Positions 51,606 through 59,514 of a stretch of 64,000 nucleotides of DNA are shown here, piece by piece (the stretch's first letter is position 1; each line of letters opens with the position of its first letter). The position numbers and the translations under genes were made by a program. Source of the stretch: Parapedobacter luteus (GTDB lineage: Bacteria; Bacteroidota; Bacteroidia; Sphingobacteriales; Sphingobacteriaceae); assembly GCF_900168055.1 (NCBI RefSeq), contig NZ_FUYS01000006.1, positions 1 to 64,000 of the forward strand, read 5' to 3'. Below the pieces are notes generated by a model. That model did not search any database. It was not told where the DNA came from and was given only the letters and a program-made list of their open reading frames with translations.

Positions 51606-51613
51606 CAAACATA
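51606..51613 (-). promoter_or_regulatory. -7 element of the Crp/Fnr gene
   Basis: On the minus strand TATGTTTG matches TAnnTTTG, with the start codon 25 nt downstream. A possible TTG at 51638-51636 is 22 nt upstream, slightly far for the consensus. Confidence 0.4.
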
Positions 51614-51649
51614 ACAATTATTTGTATTAAATACACAAGGCCATTTCTT

Positions 51650-51691
51650 GTCATAGGTTAATGTGCAGGGGATATGACCTTTCTATTTTTG
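51650..51691 (+). promoter_or_regulatory. Promoter and inverted repeat ahead of the dioxygenase operon
   Basis: TATTTTTG (51684-51691) matches TAnnTTTG and is 24 nt upstream of the ATG at 51716. GTCATA (51650-51655) and TATGAC (51673-51678) form an inverted repeat with a 17-nt spacer that covers the expected -33 region. It is a plausible operator for the divergent Crp/Fnr protein or another repressor. Confidence 0.4.
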
Positions 51692-51715
51692 CATCAACAA
51701 AGAAAGGATAATATC

Positions 51716-52654
51716 ATGGACAACAGCATTTTGGGCATCCACCACATCACCGCCATCGCGGGGGACGCCAAACGTAACTACGATTTTTATACCCGTATAT
51801 TAGGCTTACGGATGGTCAAGAAAACCGTCAATTTCGATGACCCCGAGACGTATCACTTCTATTTCGGTGATGAAGTGGGTACGCCGGGTACCATCCTCAC
51901 TTTTTTCCCGTGGGGTAACCGCGTGCGCCAAGGTCGCCGCGGCACCCAGCAAGTCACCGAAATCGGTTATGCAGTACCCCAAGGAAGCCTTGAGTTTTGG
52001 CGGCAACGGCTTGACGCCAACAACATTATTTATAATAACGTCGCTGAAAAATTCGGCGAACAGTACCTTTCGTTCATCGACCCCGATGGCCTGAAGCTGG
52101 AACTCACCGTTCCCCAAAAAACGGATACCCGTACACCTTGGGAAACTGACGAAGTAAAAGCCGACCACGCCACGCGCGGATTCCACCACATCACCATCAC
52201 CACCACCAAGATGGACGCCACTGCACGTATCTTGACTGAGATATTCGGTTATCGTCTCCTCCAACAGGAGGTAAACCGCTACCGTTTTATTACCGATACG
52301 GTAGCGCATGCGGCGTTGGTGGACATCGTCGAGGCTCCCGGCGAAGCCGTGGGGCTCGTTGCAGGCGGTTCCGTCCATCACGTCGCTTTCCGGGTCAAGG
52401 ATGAAGCTGCATTGATGCACTTCAGGGAAAAGATCATCGCCCAAGGACTCAACATCACGGAGAAAATCGACCGCAATTACTTTTATTCGCTCTACTTCCG
52501 TGAACCGGGCGGCGTATTGTTTGAGATTGCCACGGACAATCCGGGTTTCGCCACGGATGAAACCGTAGCGGAGCTTGGCAGCGGACTCAAATTGCCGTCG
52601 CAATATGAAGGGTACCGCAAGCGGATTGAGCAAGTTTTACCGCAATTAGATTAA
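51716..52654 (+). CDS. Ring-cleaving dioxygenase of the VOC superfamily (MhqO-like)
   Basis: The product has 312 residues from ATG 51716 (MDNSILGIHHITAIAGDAKRNYDFYTRILGLRMVKKTVNFDD). The frame reaches back to 51674 but only adds residues over the promoter. It contains two vicinal-oxygen-chelate modules, about residues 5-125 and 150-275. Metal-binding positions are in GIHHITAI, GFHHITI and FREPGGVLFEIATD. It resembles MhqO of the Bacillus mhq system, an extradiol dioxygenase linked to hydroquinone and quinone resistance. The next gene is an MhqD-like esterase, 6 nt downstream. The function is inferred from family and neighbour. Confidence 0.88.
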   Translation: MDNSILGIHHITAIAGDAKRNYDFYTRILGLRMVKKTVNFDDPETYHFYFGDEVGTPGTILTFFPWGNRVRQGRRGTQQVTEIGYAVPQGSLEFWRQRLDANNIIYNNVAEKFGEQYLSFIDPDGLKLELTVPQKTDTRTPWETDEVKADHATRGFHHITITTTKMDATARILTEIFGYRLLQQEVNRYRFITDTVAHAALVDIVEAPGEAVGLVAGGSVHHVAFRVKDEAALMHFREKIIAQGLNITEKIDRNYFYSLYFREPGGVLFEIATDNPGFATDETVAELGSGLKLPSQYEGYRKRIEQVLPQLD

Positions 52655-52660
52655 TCTGCT

Positions 52661-53284
52661 ATGTACACGCACGAAAAACAAATCATACAAACTGGCAAAT
52701 TGGCTGCACACGCCAAAAAAGCCGTAGTGCTGCTCCACGGACGGGGCAGCACTGCACAAGGCATTCTCTCCCTGCAGCGCCACCTACACGTCGAAGACGC
52801 GCTGTTGTTAGCTCCCCAGGCTACCAACAACTCGTGGTATCCTTATAGCTTTCTGGCACCGGTAGCCAACAACCAACCTGCTTTGGACTCGGGGCTTGCC
52901 CTCTTGGATGAAGTGGTTGCGGAAGCTGCCGGGCACGGCATCACTCCCGATCAGCTTTATTTCGTCGGCTTTTCACAGGGAGCTTGCCTTACATTAGAAT
53001 ACGTGGCACGCCGTGCCAAGCGGTATGGCGGCGTGATAGCGTTTACCGGCGGGCTTATTGGCGAAACACTGAATATGGCCATTTATCAGGGCAATTTCGA
53101 CGGCACCCCCATCCTGATCACCGCCGGGGACAACGACCCGCATGTACCACTGTACCGAATTGGAGAAAGTGTCGTTGTCCTCCGTGAAATGGGGGCCGAT
53201 GTCAAAATGGAAATTTATCCCCAGAAGCCGCATAGTATCAGCGCTGATGAAACATTGCTGGCGAATGAATTTGTTTTGACCTGA
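52661..53284 (+). CDS. Alpha/beta-hydrolase, carboxylesterase/phospholipase family (MhqD-like)
   Basis: This 207-residue cytoplasmic esterase has the nucleophile in VGFSQGACLTLEY, the acid in TAGDNDPHVP and the histidine in PQKPHSIS. The oxyanion segment is VVLLHGRGSTAQG. It belongs to the same family as MhqD and the small carboxylesterases. It starts 6 nt after the ring-cleaving dioxygenase gene, matching the mhqO/mhqD pairing. Together they would open an aromatic ring and hydrolyse the product. The true substrate is unproven. Confidence 0.88.
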   Translation: MYTHEKQIIQTGKLAAHAKKAVVLLHGRGSTAQGILSLQRHLHVEDALLLAPQATNNSWYPYSFLAPVANNQPALDSGLALLDEVVAEAAGHGITPDQLYFVGFSQGACLTLEYVARRAKRYGGVIAFTGGLIGETLNMAIYQGNFDGTPILITAGDNDPHVPLYRIGESVVVLREMGADVKMEIYPQKPHSISADETLLANEFVLT

Positions 53285-53302
53285 CATTTCAACGTTATAT
53301 TT

Positions 53303-53611
53303 ATGGAACTACAACAAATGCCCATCGTAAAAGATGAAACACAACGTCAATACCAGCTAACGATAGACGGCCAAGTGGCTTTCATCGATTATAAACAACA
53401 TGGCAAACGGGTATACCTTGTCCACACGGAGGTGCCCGCAACCTTGGAAGGCCGTGGCGTAGCCGCCTCGCTGGTAAGCAAGGTATTTACCCACATCGAG
53501 CAAAACGGCGAACTATTGATACCGTTGTGCCCTTATGTGCAGGCATACCTGAAGCGGCACCCCGAATGGAATCATTTAATGGAAAAACAGCCCAACGATG
53601 GAAACGTTTGA
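53303..53611 (+). CDS. Small GNAT-like N-acetyltransferase (NATD1/Acetyltransf_CG type)
   Basis: This 102-residue protein has the compact GNAT core: a first strand pair (YQLTIDGQVAFIDYKQHGKRVYLVHTEVP), the acetyl-CoA pyrophosphate loop variant EGRGVAASLV, and LLIPLCPYVQAYLKRHPEW at the end. These match the short COG2388-type acetyltransferases. The acceptor is unknown. It lies 18 nt after the esterase gene and overlaps the following cupin gene by 14 nt, so it belongs to the same operon. Confidence 0.85.
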   Translation: MELQQMPIVKDETQRQYQLTIDGQVAFIDYKQHGKRVYLVHTEVPATLEGRGVAASLVSKVFTHIEQNGELLIPLCPYVQAYLKRHPEWNHLMEKQPNDGNV

Positions 53612-53957
53612 CGTCACTCGCTTATATACGGATGAAAAGGGTGATAGCCGCTTCGAAACCATAAGGTATCCCCTTACCGACGCGGGTCCCATTGGCTACC
53701 TTTCTGAGCGGTATCCGGTCCGGGAAATTATCTTCCGCAAGGTTCCTGCCGGTTACGATTATACATTTCATAACGCGCCACAGCGACAATTCATCGTGAT
53801 GCTGGATATCGGCGTGGAAATCGAAACTTCTACGGGCGAAAAGCGGCAATTCCAACCCGGCGAAATCATCTTGGTTGAAGACACCACCGGAAAAGGGCAC
53901 CGTACCCGTAACCTCGCACCACAGGTCCGGTCTTCGTTATTTATCACTGTAGCGTGA
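53598..53957 (+). CDS. Small cupin-fold protein
   Basis: This 119-residue single-domain cupin has a double-stranded beta-helix pattern with RQFIVMLDIGVEIETSTGEKRQFQPGEIILVEDTTGKGHRTRN, the PGEI turn and GHRTRN segment being typical of motif 2. It has fewer histidines than classical metal cupins, so binding or a sensing role is as likely as catalysis. It overlaps the GNAT gene by 14 nt at its start and the GH3 gene by 14 nt tail to tail at its end. No terminator separates the two strands. Confidence 0.75.
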   Translation: METFDVTRLYTDEKGDSRFETIRYPLTDAGPIGYLSERYPVREIIFRKVPAGYDYTFHNAPQRQFIVMLDIGVEIETSTGEKRQFQPGEIILVEDTTGKGHRTRNLAPQVRSSLFITVA

Positions 53958-56253
53958 AACGTTTTTCCTGCACATCACGGGCATTTGTGCCCACAAACAC
54001 GGCAAATTCCCCCGGTTCGGCAACATATTCCAGTTCGGCGTTGTAAAACTTGAGATCTTCTTCCGTCAAGTCAAAGGTGACCTGTTGCGACTGCCCCGGT
54101 GCCAAGTGCAGCTTACGGAACCCCTTAAGCTCTTTGACCGGACGCGTCACCGACCCAGCCAAATCGCGGATGTACAGCTGCACGACTTCCTCACCGGCAT
54201 AATCACCCGTATTGGCCACATCCACGCTGACCTGGAGCTTACCGTCCCGCTGGAGCTCGGTCGTACTGAGCGTCAACTCACCGTAGGCAAACGTCGTATA
54301 GCTCAGTCCATATCCAAAAGGATAAAGCGGATCGTTGCTCACGTCGAGGTAATTGGAGCGAAATTTTTGAAACCACTGCCCATCTGCCAATGGCCGTCCC
54401 GTGTTTTTATGGCTGTAGTACAAAGGCACTTGTCCCACGTGCTGCGGAAACGTGGCCGGCAATTTTCCCGATGGGTTTACATCCCCAAAGAGCACATCAG
54501 CCACGGCCTTTCCGGTTTCCGTACCCCCGAACCACACATTCAGGATGGCGGGCACATGCTCATTTTCCCAGGTAAGCGTAAGTGGCCGTCCTGTGAACAG
54601 CACCAGCACCACCGGCTTGCCGGTCTCCAGCAACTTGGCCAATAACCGTTGCTGTACAGCAGGAATGCTGATATCGGTACGGCTGGAGCTCTCGCCGCTC
54701 ATCTCCGAACTTTCTCCCAAGGCCGCAATGATCACATCCGCCTGTCCGGCGACTGCCAAAGCCTCGGCGATCACCTCCTGCTCAGGCCGTTCATCGCGGG
54801 GTATGGTACGCCCGAACATCGTGGCCCGCTCTTGATACGCTGCATCCTCCAGCAGGTTCGACCCGTGGTGATGGACAATCTTCACCTGGTTACCCAACGC
54901 ATCACGCATTCCCTCCAGCAGGGAAGGCGTGTTTTCCAGATCAGCGCTCACACTCCACGTGCCCGGCATGTTGGCGCCGGTATTCGTCAGTGGCCCGATC
55001 AGTGCTACCGTCCCCTGCTTTTTAAGAGGCAGTACATGCCCCTCATTTTTCAGCAACACGAACGACTTTCCTGCAGCCGTTCGCGCCTTGGCCAAATGTT
55101 CGGCGTTCAGAATCACTTCCTTTGCCCGGTTATCATCGATATAACGGAACGGATCTTCAAACAGCCCGAGTTTATACTTCGCCTCCAATACGAGCCGGCA
55201 GGCACGATCGATATCGGCCGCGCTTACTTTACCTTCGTCCAACGATTTTTTCAGTGTAGTCAGAAATCCCTCGCCCACCATATCCATTTCCACCCCGGCC
55301 TTCAGCGATAGGGCAGACACTTCCTGTAAGTCGCCTAACCCGTGGTCAATAAGTTCGTTGACTGCCGTATAATCCGTCACGACAAACCCAGTGAACCCCC
55401 ATTGATTGCGCAACACATCCGTCATCAACCATTTATTGGCTGTAGCGGGCACCCCGTTGATGTCATTGAAAGCGGTCATCACACTACCAGCCCCTGCATC
55501 GATAGCCGCTTTGTATGGAGGCAAGTATTCGTTATACATGCGGTGCAGGCTCATATCCGTCGTATTATAGTCGCGCCCTGCCTCAGCAGCCCCATATAGC
55601 GCAAAATGCTTAACACACGCCATCAACGTGTTATGAGCGGCGAGGTCGTCACCCTGATAGCCCCGTACCATCGCCTCAGCAATGCGCGACCCAAGGTAGG
55701 TGTCTTCGCCGCTACCTTCGGATATCCGCCCCCAGCGTGCGTCACGCGAGATATCTACCATGGGTGAGAATGTCCAGTTCAACCCGTCAGCTGAAGCCTC
55801 CATGGCAGCAATGCGTGCAGTCTCCTGGATAAGTTCCATATCCCAGGAAGCCGCAAGGCCCAGCGGAATCGGAAACATCGTTTTATAACCATGAATAACA
55901 TCCATTCCGAAAATGATGGGAATTTTCAGTCTTGAGTGATTGACCGCCAGTTCCTGTGCAGCACGGATACGCTGCGGGGTGCTCATGCTGAAGATCCCGC
56001 CGATCTTTCCTTCTTTGATTTTGGATTCCACGTCGGTACTGACCACTGATCCGGTCACCGCCTCTCCCGCAGTGACCAAATTGAGCTGTCCGATTTTCTC
56101 TTCGATGGTCATCCGGCTCATCAGTTCGCTGACAAAGCGATCCATATCGTTATGAGCTTGTTGGGCGCACACTGGTTTCATAGCCAGCGACAGGCATATC
56201 AGGCCTATACAAAAACGAAACTGTTGACTATATAATATTTTCATGGTTGCCAT
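53944..56253 (-). CDS. bglX: GH3 beta-glucosidase (BglX-like), exported
   Basis: This 769-residue periplasmic exo-glycosidase has a signal peptide ending VCA-QQ. The (beta/alpha)8 domain contains IPIIFGMDVIHGYKTMFPIPLG, ACVKHFALYGAAEAGRDYN and the nucleophile aspartate in GFTGFVVTDYTAV. The sandwich domain (IIAALGESSEMSGESSSRTDI) and a fibronectin-III-like C-terminal domain (LYIRDLAGSVTRPVKELKGFRK) follow. It is the last gene of the minus-strand glycan locus. With the GH144 beta-1,2-glucanase of the same locus, cleavage of sophorose or beta-1,2-gluco-oligosaccharides is a reasonable guess. ATG 56253 and ATG 56244 are both possible starts. Confidence 0.92.
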   Translation of the reverse strand: MATMKILYSQQFRFCIGLICLSLAMKPVCAQQAHNDMDRFVSELMSRMTIEEKIGQLNLVTAGEAVTGSVVSTDVESKIKEGKIGGIFSMSTPQRIRAAQELAVNHSRLKIPIIFGMDVIHGYKTMFPIPLGLAASWDMELIQETARIAAMEASADGLNWTFSPMVDISRDARWGRISEGSGEDTYLGSRIAEAMVRGYQGDDLAAHNTLMACVKHFALYGAAEAGRDYNTTDMSLHRMYNEYLPPYKAAIDAGAGSVMTAFNDINGVPATANKWLMTDVLRNQWGFTGFVVTDYTAVNELIDHGLGDLQEVSALSLKAGVEMDMVGEGFLTTLKKSLDEGKVSAADIDRACRLVLEAKYKLGLFEDPFRYIDDNRAKEVILNAEHLAKARTAAGKSFVLLKNEGHVLPLKKQGTVALIGPLTNTGANMPGTWSVSADLENTPSLLEGMRDALGNQVKIVHHHGSNLLEDAAYQERATMFGRTIPRDERPEQEVIAEALAVAGQADVIIAALGESSEMSGESSSRTDISIPAVQQRLLAKLLETGKPVVLVLFTGRPLTLTWENEHVPAILNVWFGGTETGKAVADVLFGDVNPSGKLPATFPQHVGQVPLYYSHKNTGRPLADGQWFQKFRSNYLDVSNDPLYPFGYGLSYTTFAYGELTLSTTELQRDGKLQVSVDVANTGDYAGEEVVQLYIRDLAGSVTRPVKELKGFRKLHLAPGQSQQVTFDLTEEDLKFYNAELEYVAEPGEFAVFVGTNARDVQEKRFTLQ

Positions 56254-56278
56254 GTATTAACAAATTTTATATTATTCG

Positions 56279-58009
56279 CTACTCTACCGCTTTTACGGCT
56301 GTTTGTCCAGAAATTCCGTTTTCATTAAATGCTTCCACGGTGAAATAATACGGCTGATCCACCGTCAGCCCTTTGATCTCCAAGGCATGCTGCCCGTACA
56401 GCATCCAAGCACTATACAGCTTATCGGGCGCGATACCCCATCTGACCGTGTAGCCCTGCACGTTTTCCTGCGCATCCCAGGTCAGCTGTGCATCCCGCCG
56501 GTCGGTGTCACGCACCACCTCGAGGTTTTTGACGGTGACCGGCTTCTTGCCGCTACCGACGCCGAATATCCGCAGCCCGGAAATGGAAAGGTAAGGCGTA
56601 GGCACATGGATGTTGCGATACCGGATATACCGCAGGTGCGCCGGGTTCTCCAGCTCTACGTAGTCATTCGGTACATCGCGGAAGCTGTTTTGCCGGTCTA
56701 CCAGCAGTCGCCAGTCCTGCCCATTTTCCGATCCTTCAATCGCATAACGGTGAAAAAGCCCTTCGGGCTTCCCGTAAAGGTCCGATTGATAGTCGTTGAA
56801 GTTGACCTGTATGGCATGCACCTCCGCCACGCGCTGGAGATCGATCTGGAGCCATTGCGTATCGCCGTTGTCTTCGGCCACCCAAAATGTTTTCACCTGT
56901 TCGTCGGTGACGTGCTCCGGCCCATAGCTCCCCAGCTGGGAAGATGCCGTTACCGGCTTTTGGTACGACAGCAGCATCCAGCCGGTAAATGTTCCCATCT
57001 TGCCCGGAATATGCGGCGCATAATGCGGATAGTCTCCGTAGGCGGTGTTGGCGTGCATCAACCCATCCGCGTCGAAATAAGTGGGAAACATCCCGATACG
57101 CCGTTCCCAGCCGATATTGACATCCACAGCCATCGTACTGAAATGCCAGTAATGTCCAGCCGGACCTTCCACCGTACTTCCATGGCCGGCCCCGTTGATA
57201 AAGCCGCCCGGTTTATACGAAAAAGGATTGTTGGGCGCATACCTATATGGGCCGAGCGGCGCGTCGGCGATGTATACCCCATCGCCGTACACGTCAAACT
57301 GGGTGCCTGGCGCTGCGTATTGCAAATAATACTTACCGCCCCTTTTCAACATGGACGCTCCTTCTATATAACCCCGGAGCACCGTATCGCTGTGATTGTG
57401 TCCGAAACGTTCCCACCCATGCCGCTCTCCATCCAGGTTGAACAATTCATATACCTCCTTTGACATCGGAATGAAGCGGTTGGTTCGATCGAGCTTCTTA
57501 GCCCGGATCGGAAACTTATTGGATGAACCCCAGAACATGTACGCCTGACCGTCATCATCTATAAACAAGTCAGGGTCCTGCAACTGCGTCAATACGGAAG
57601 GTACAGCCTTCCAGTCGCCCCGCTTGGGGTTATCGGTATACAAGATGGCCATCGCGCCGGCGGGGTTACCCGTCACGTACAAAACCGAGTCTTTATAATT
57701 ATGCGCGGTGGGGGCGTTAGACCCCTCAAAATACCATTTCTCCGGGCGGACAAACGTCCAGTTGTGCAGGTCGGGCGAGTACCAGTAGCCCATGGAGCGG
57801 GTTACAAACATATAGTAATCACCACGGAATTCCACCACGGTGGGATCTGCGCCCGAGCGGTATGACAGACTGTCAAACCGCGTGGCGTATGCATAGTCCA
57901 GATTCAGCGGATTGCAGTACGTCCGCTGCAGCAACGCTTGTGCCAATACGCCGTGAGCGATGCCAGACAAGGCCGCCGCACAGGCCATTATGATGATTGC
58001 CCGTTTCAT
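56279..58009 (-). CDS. Exported GH43-like enzyme with discoidin and Fn3 domains
   Basis: The product has 576 residues with a signal peptide ending VLA-QA. The five-bladed propeller shows the GH43 catalytic pattern: general base in SGADPTVVEF (Asp55), modulator in LQDPDLF (Asp145 or Asp147) and acid in GYIEGASM (Glu216). A discoidin/F5-8C-type module (about 350-480, with TQWLQIDLQRVAEVHAIQVNF and SISGLRIFG) and a C-terminal Fn3 module follow. The start codon overlaps the sulfatase stop codon (TGATG), so the two are coupled. It is a clear paralogue of the gene on the other side of the sulfatase. The substrate is not evident; family members act on arabinosides, xylosides or galactosides. Confidence 0.88.
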   Translation of the reverse strand: MKRAIIIMACAAALSGIAHGVLAQALLQRTYCNPLNLDYAYATRFDSLSYRSGADPTVVEFRGDYYMFVTRSMGYWYSPDLHNWTFVRPEKWYFEGSNAPTAHNYKDSVLYVTGNPAGAMAILYTDNPKRGDWKAVPSVLTQLQDPDLFIDDDGQAYMFWGSSNKFPIRAKKLDRTNRFIPMSKEVYELFNLDGERHGWERFGHNHSDTVLRGYIEGASMLKRGGKYYLQYAAPGTQFDVYGDGVYIADAPLGPYRYAPNNPFSYKPGGFINGAGHGSTVEGPAGHYWHFSTMAVDVNIGWERRIGMFPTYFDADGLMHANTAYGDYPHYAPHIPGKMGTFTGWMLLSYQKPVTASSQLGSYGPEHVTDEQVKTFWVAEDNGDTQWLQIDLQRVAEVHAIQVNFNDYQSDLYGKPEGLFHRYAIEGSENGQDWRLLVDRQNSFRDVPNDYVELENPAHLRYIRYRNIHVPTPYLSISGLRIFGVGSGKKPVTVKNLEVVRDTDRRDAQLTWDAQENVQGYTVRWGIAPDKLYSAWMLYGQHALEIKGLTVDQPYYFTVEAFNENGISGQTAVKAVE

Positions 58010-59502
58010 CAGTAAGTCCCCCTATACAGGTGATCGATGCGCTTCTGATAAATTTTTTTCAGCGGAATCTGCATCCCGCCGGTTGATTCCAGCCAGTCCC
58101 AAAGCTCTTTCTTCAACTGACCGGCAATCTCCTGCGACTGGGGATCGCGGATCAGGTTGTTCATTTCATACGGATCATTATCCAGGTCATACAGCTCATT
58201 GGCATCCCATAGCCCGTGGTTAAAAATGTATTTGTATCGGTCGGTGCGTACGGCAAAGATAGTGGGCGTTTGCGGGAATGCCCATTCCCAATAATATTCG
58301 TAATACACCTTATCGCGCCACCCTTCGATAGACTTACCCTGCAGTAACGGCAGGAAAGAGTAGCCCTGCATCTGCTCCGGTTTTTCCATACCGATCAAGT
58401 CGAGGACGGTAGGACCGATATCGACATTCATCACCATCTGGCTGATTTTCGTTTGCGGCTTGACCAATTTCGGCGACCAGGCCAGCAGCGGTACCCGCAT
58501 AGATGCCTCGTACGCGTTCCGCTTGTCTATCAGGCCATGTTCACCGAAAAGGAACCCATTGTCACCCATGTAAACCACCAGTGTATTTTCGGCGAGGCCC
58601 CGCTCCTCAAGCCAGGCGATAACAGCGCCGATGCTCTCATCAACGCTGCGGAGCGTCTCGCAGTACTGGCGATAGAAATCCTCAAATACGATCGCTCCAT
58701 CGTACATATAATCCACGCCATGCCAGCTGTATCGTTGTTTGCGCACCCATTCCGGTATATCTTCCCGGTTCACCGGGCCATCGTAAGGCGTTTCGGTACC
58801 CACCCGCATGCTACTGTCTGTCGCGGTCAGGTACATGGAAGGCGGGGTCACAACCGGCATGTCTTTATAAGTCCCCCGGTGCCTTTCGGCAGGCTCGAAC
58901 TCAGCATGCACGCCCTTGTGAGATAGGTACAGGAAAAACGGCTGCTCGCTGTCTAAGCTGTTAAGCCAGTCGATGGCATATTCGGTCAGCAGATCGGTCG
59001 TGTAGCTTCCTTCGGGCTGCTTCACTTCCTCCCCGTTGATATTGAACGTCGGCGAATAGTACACCCCCTGCCCCCTGAAGCTCACCCACTGGTCGAACCC
59101 GGGCTGTTTACCCGCACCTTCATTACCCATATGCCACTTGCCGAAAAACCCAGTTTTATACCCCTTTTGCTGCATATACTGCGGAAAGAAGGTGAGCCCT
59201 TCGGGCATGGGCGCATTGTTATCTACAATGGTATGCGTATGCGCATATTGACCGGTAAGAATAGACGCCCGGCTGGGCGAACAGAGGGAAGTAGAAACAA
59301 AAGCATTCTCCAGGTGCGCCCCTTCCCGCGCCATGCGGTCCATATGGGGTGTTTCCAGATGGGGTACCTTGTCCATGAATCCCATGAAGTCATACCGGTG
59401 GTCATCGCTCAAGATGAACACCACATTATACGGTTTGCCGGGCTGGGCATATCCTAAAACCACCGCCCCCCAAATACCCAAAAACAAAAAAATCCTTTTC
59501 AT
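58009..59502 (-). CDS. Exported type I sulfatase (S1 family)
   Basis: This 497-residue protein has a signal peptide ending near YAQ. The sulfatase core is clear: metal site VVFILSDDHRYD (Asp33, Asp34) and the formylglycine motif CSPSRASILTG with Cys74, which needs activation by a formylglycine-generating enzyme encoded elsewhere. FFGKWHMGNEG and VVYMGDNGFLFGEHGLIDKRN complete the metal-binding set. It removes sulfate esters from a glycan. It is sandwiched between two paralogous GH43-like genes and overlaps one of them by 1 nt. This indicates that the target of the locus is a sulfated or partly sulfated glycan, or that the enzymes handle a decoration. The sugar specificity cannot be told from the motif. 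Confidence 0.92.
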   Translation of the reverse strand: MKRIFLFLGIWGAVVLGYAQPGKPYNVVFILSDDHRYDFMGFMDKVPHLETPHMDRMAREGAHLENAFVSTSLCSPSRASILTGQYAHTHTIVDNNAPMPEGLTFFPQYMQQKGYKTGFFGKWHMGNEGAGKQPGFDQWVSFRGQGVYYSPTFNINGEEVKQPEGSYTTDLLTEYAIDWLNSLDSEQPFFLYLSHKGVHAEFEPAERHRGTYKDMPVVTPPSMYLTATDSSMRVGTETPYDGPVNREDIPEWVRKQRYSWHGVDYMYDGAIVFEDFYRQYCETLRSVDESIGAVIAWLEERGLAENTLVVYMGDNGFLFGEHGLIDKRNAYEASMRVPLLAWSPKLVKPQTKISQMVMNVDIGPTVLDLIGMEKPEQMQGYSFLPLLQGKSIEGWRDKVYYEYYWEWAFPQTPTIFAVRTDRYKYIFNHGLWDANELYDLDNDPYEMNNLIRDPQSQEIAGQLKKELWDWLESTGGMQIPLKKIYQKRIDHLYRGTY

Positions 59503-59514
59503 CAGTCGTTTGTT

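Noticed and set aside
56303-57463. Open frame of 386 codons on the plus strand opposite the GH43-like gene
   Set aside because: It is an antisense shadow of a high-confidence gene, has no family features, and its composition (His/Arg/Val rich) is typical of such shadows.
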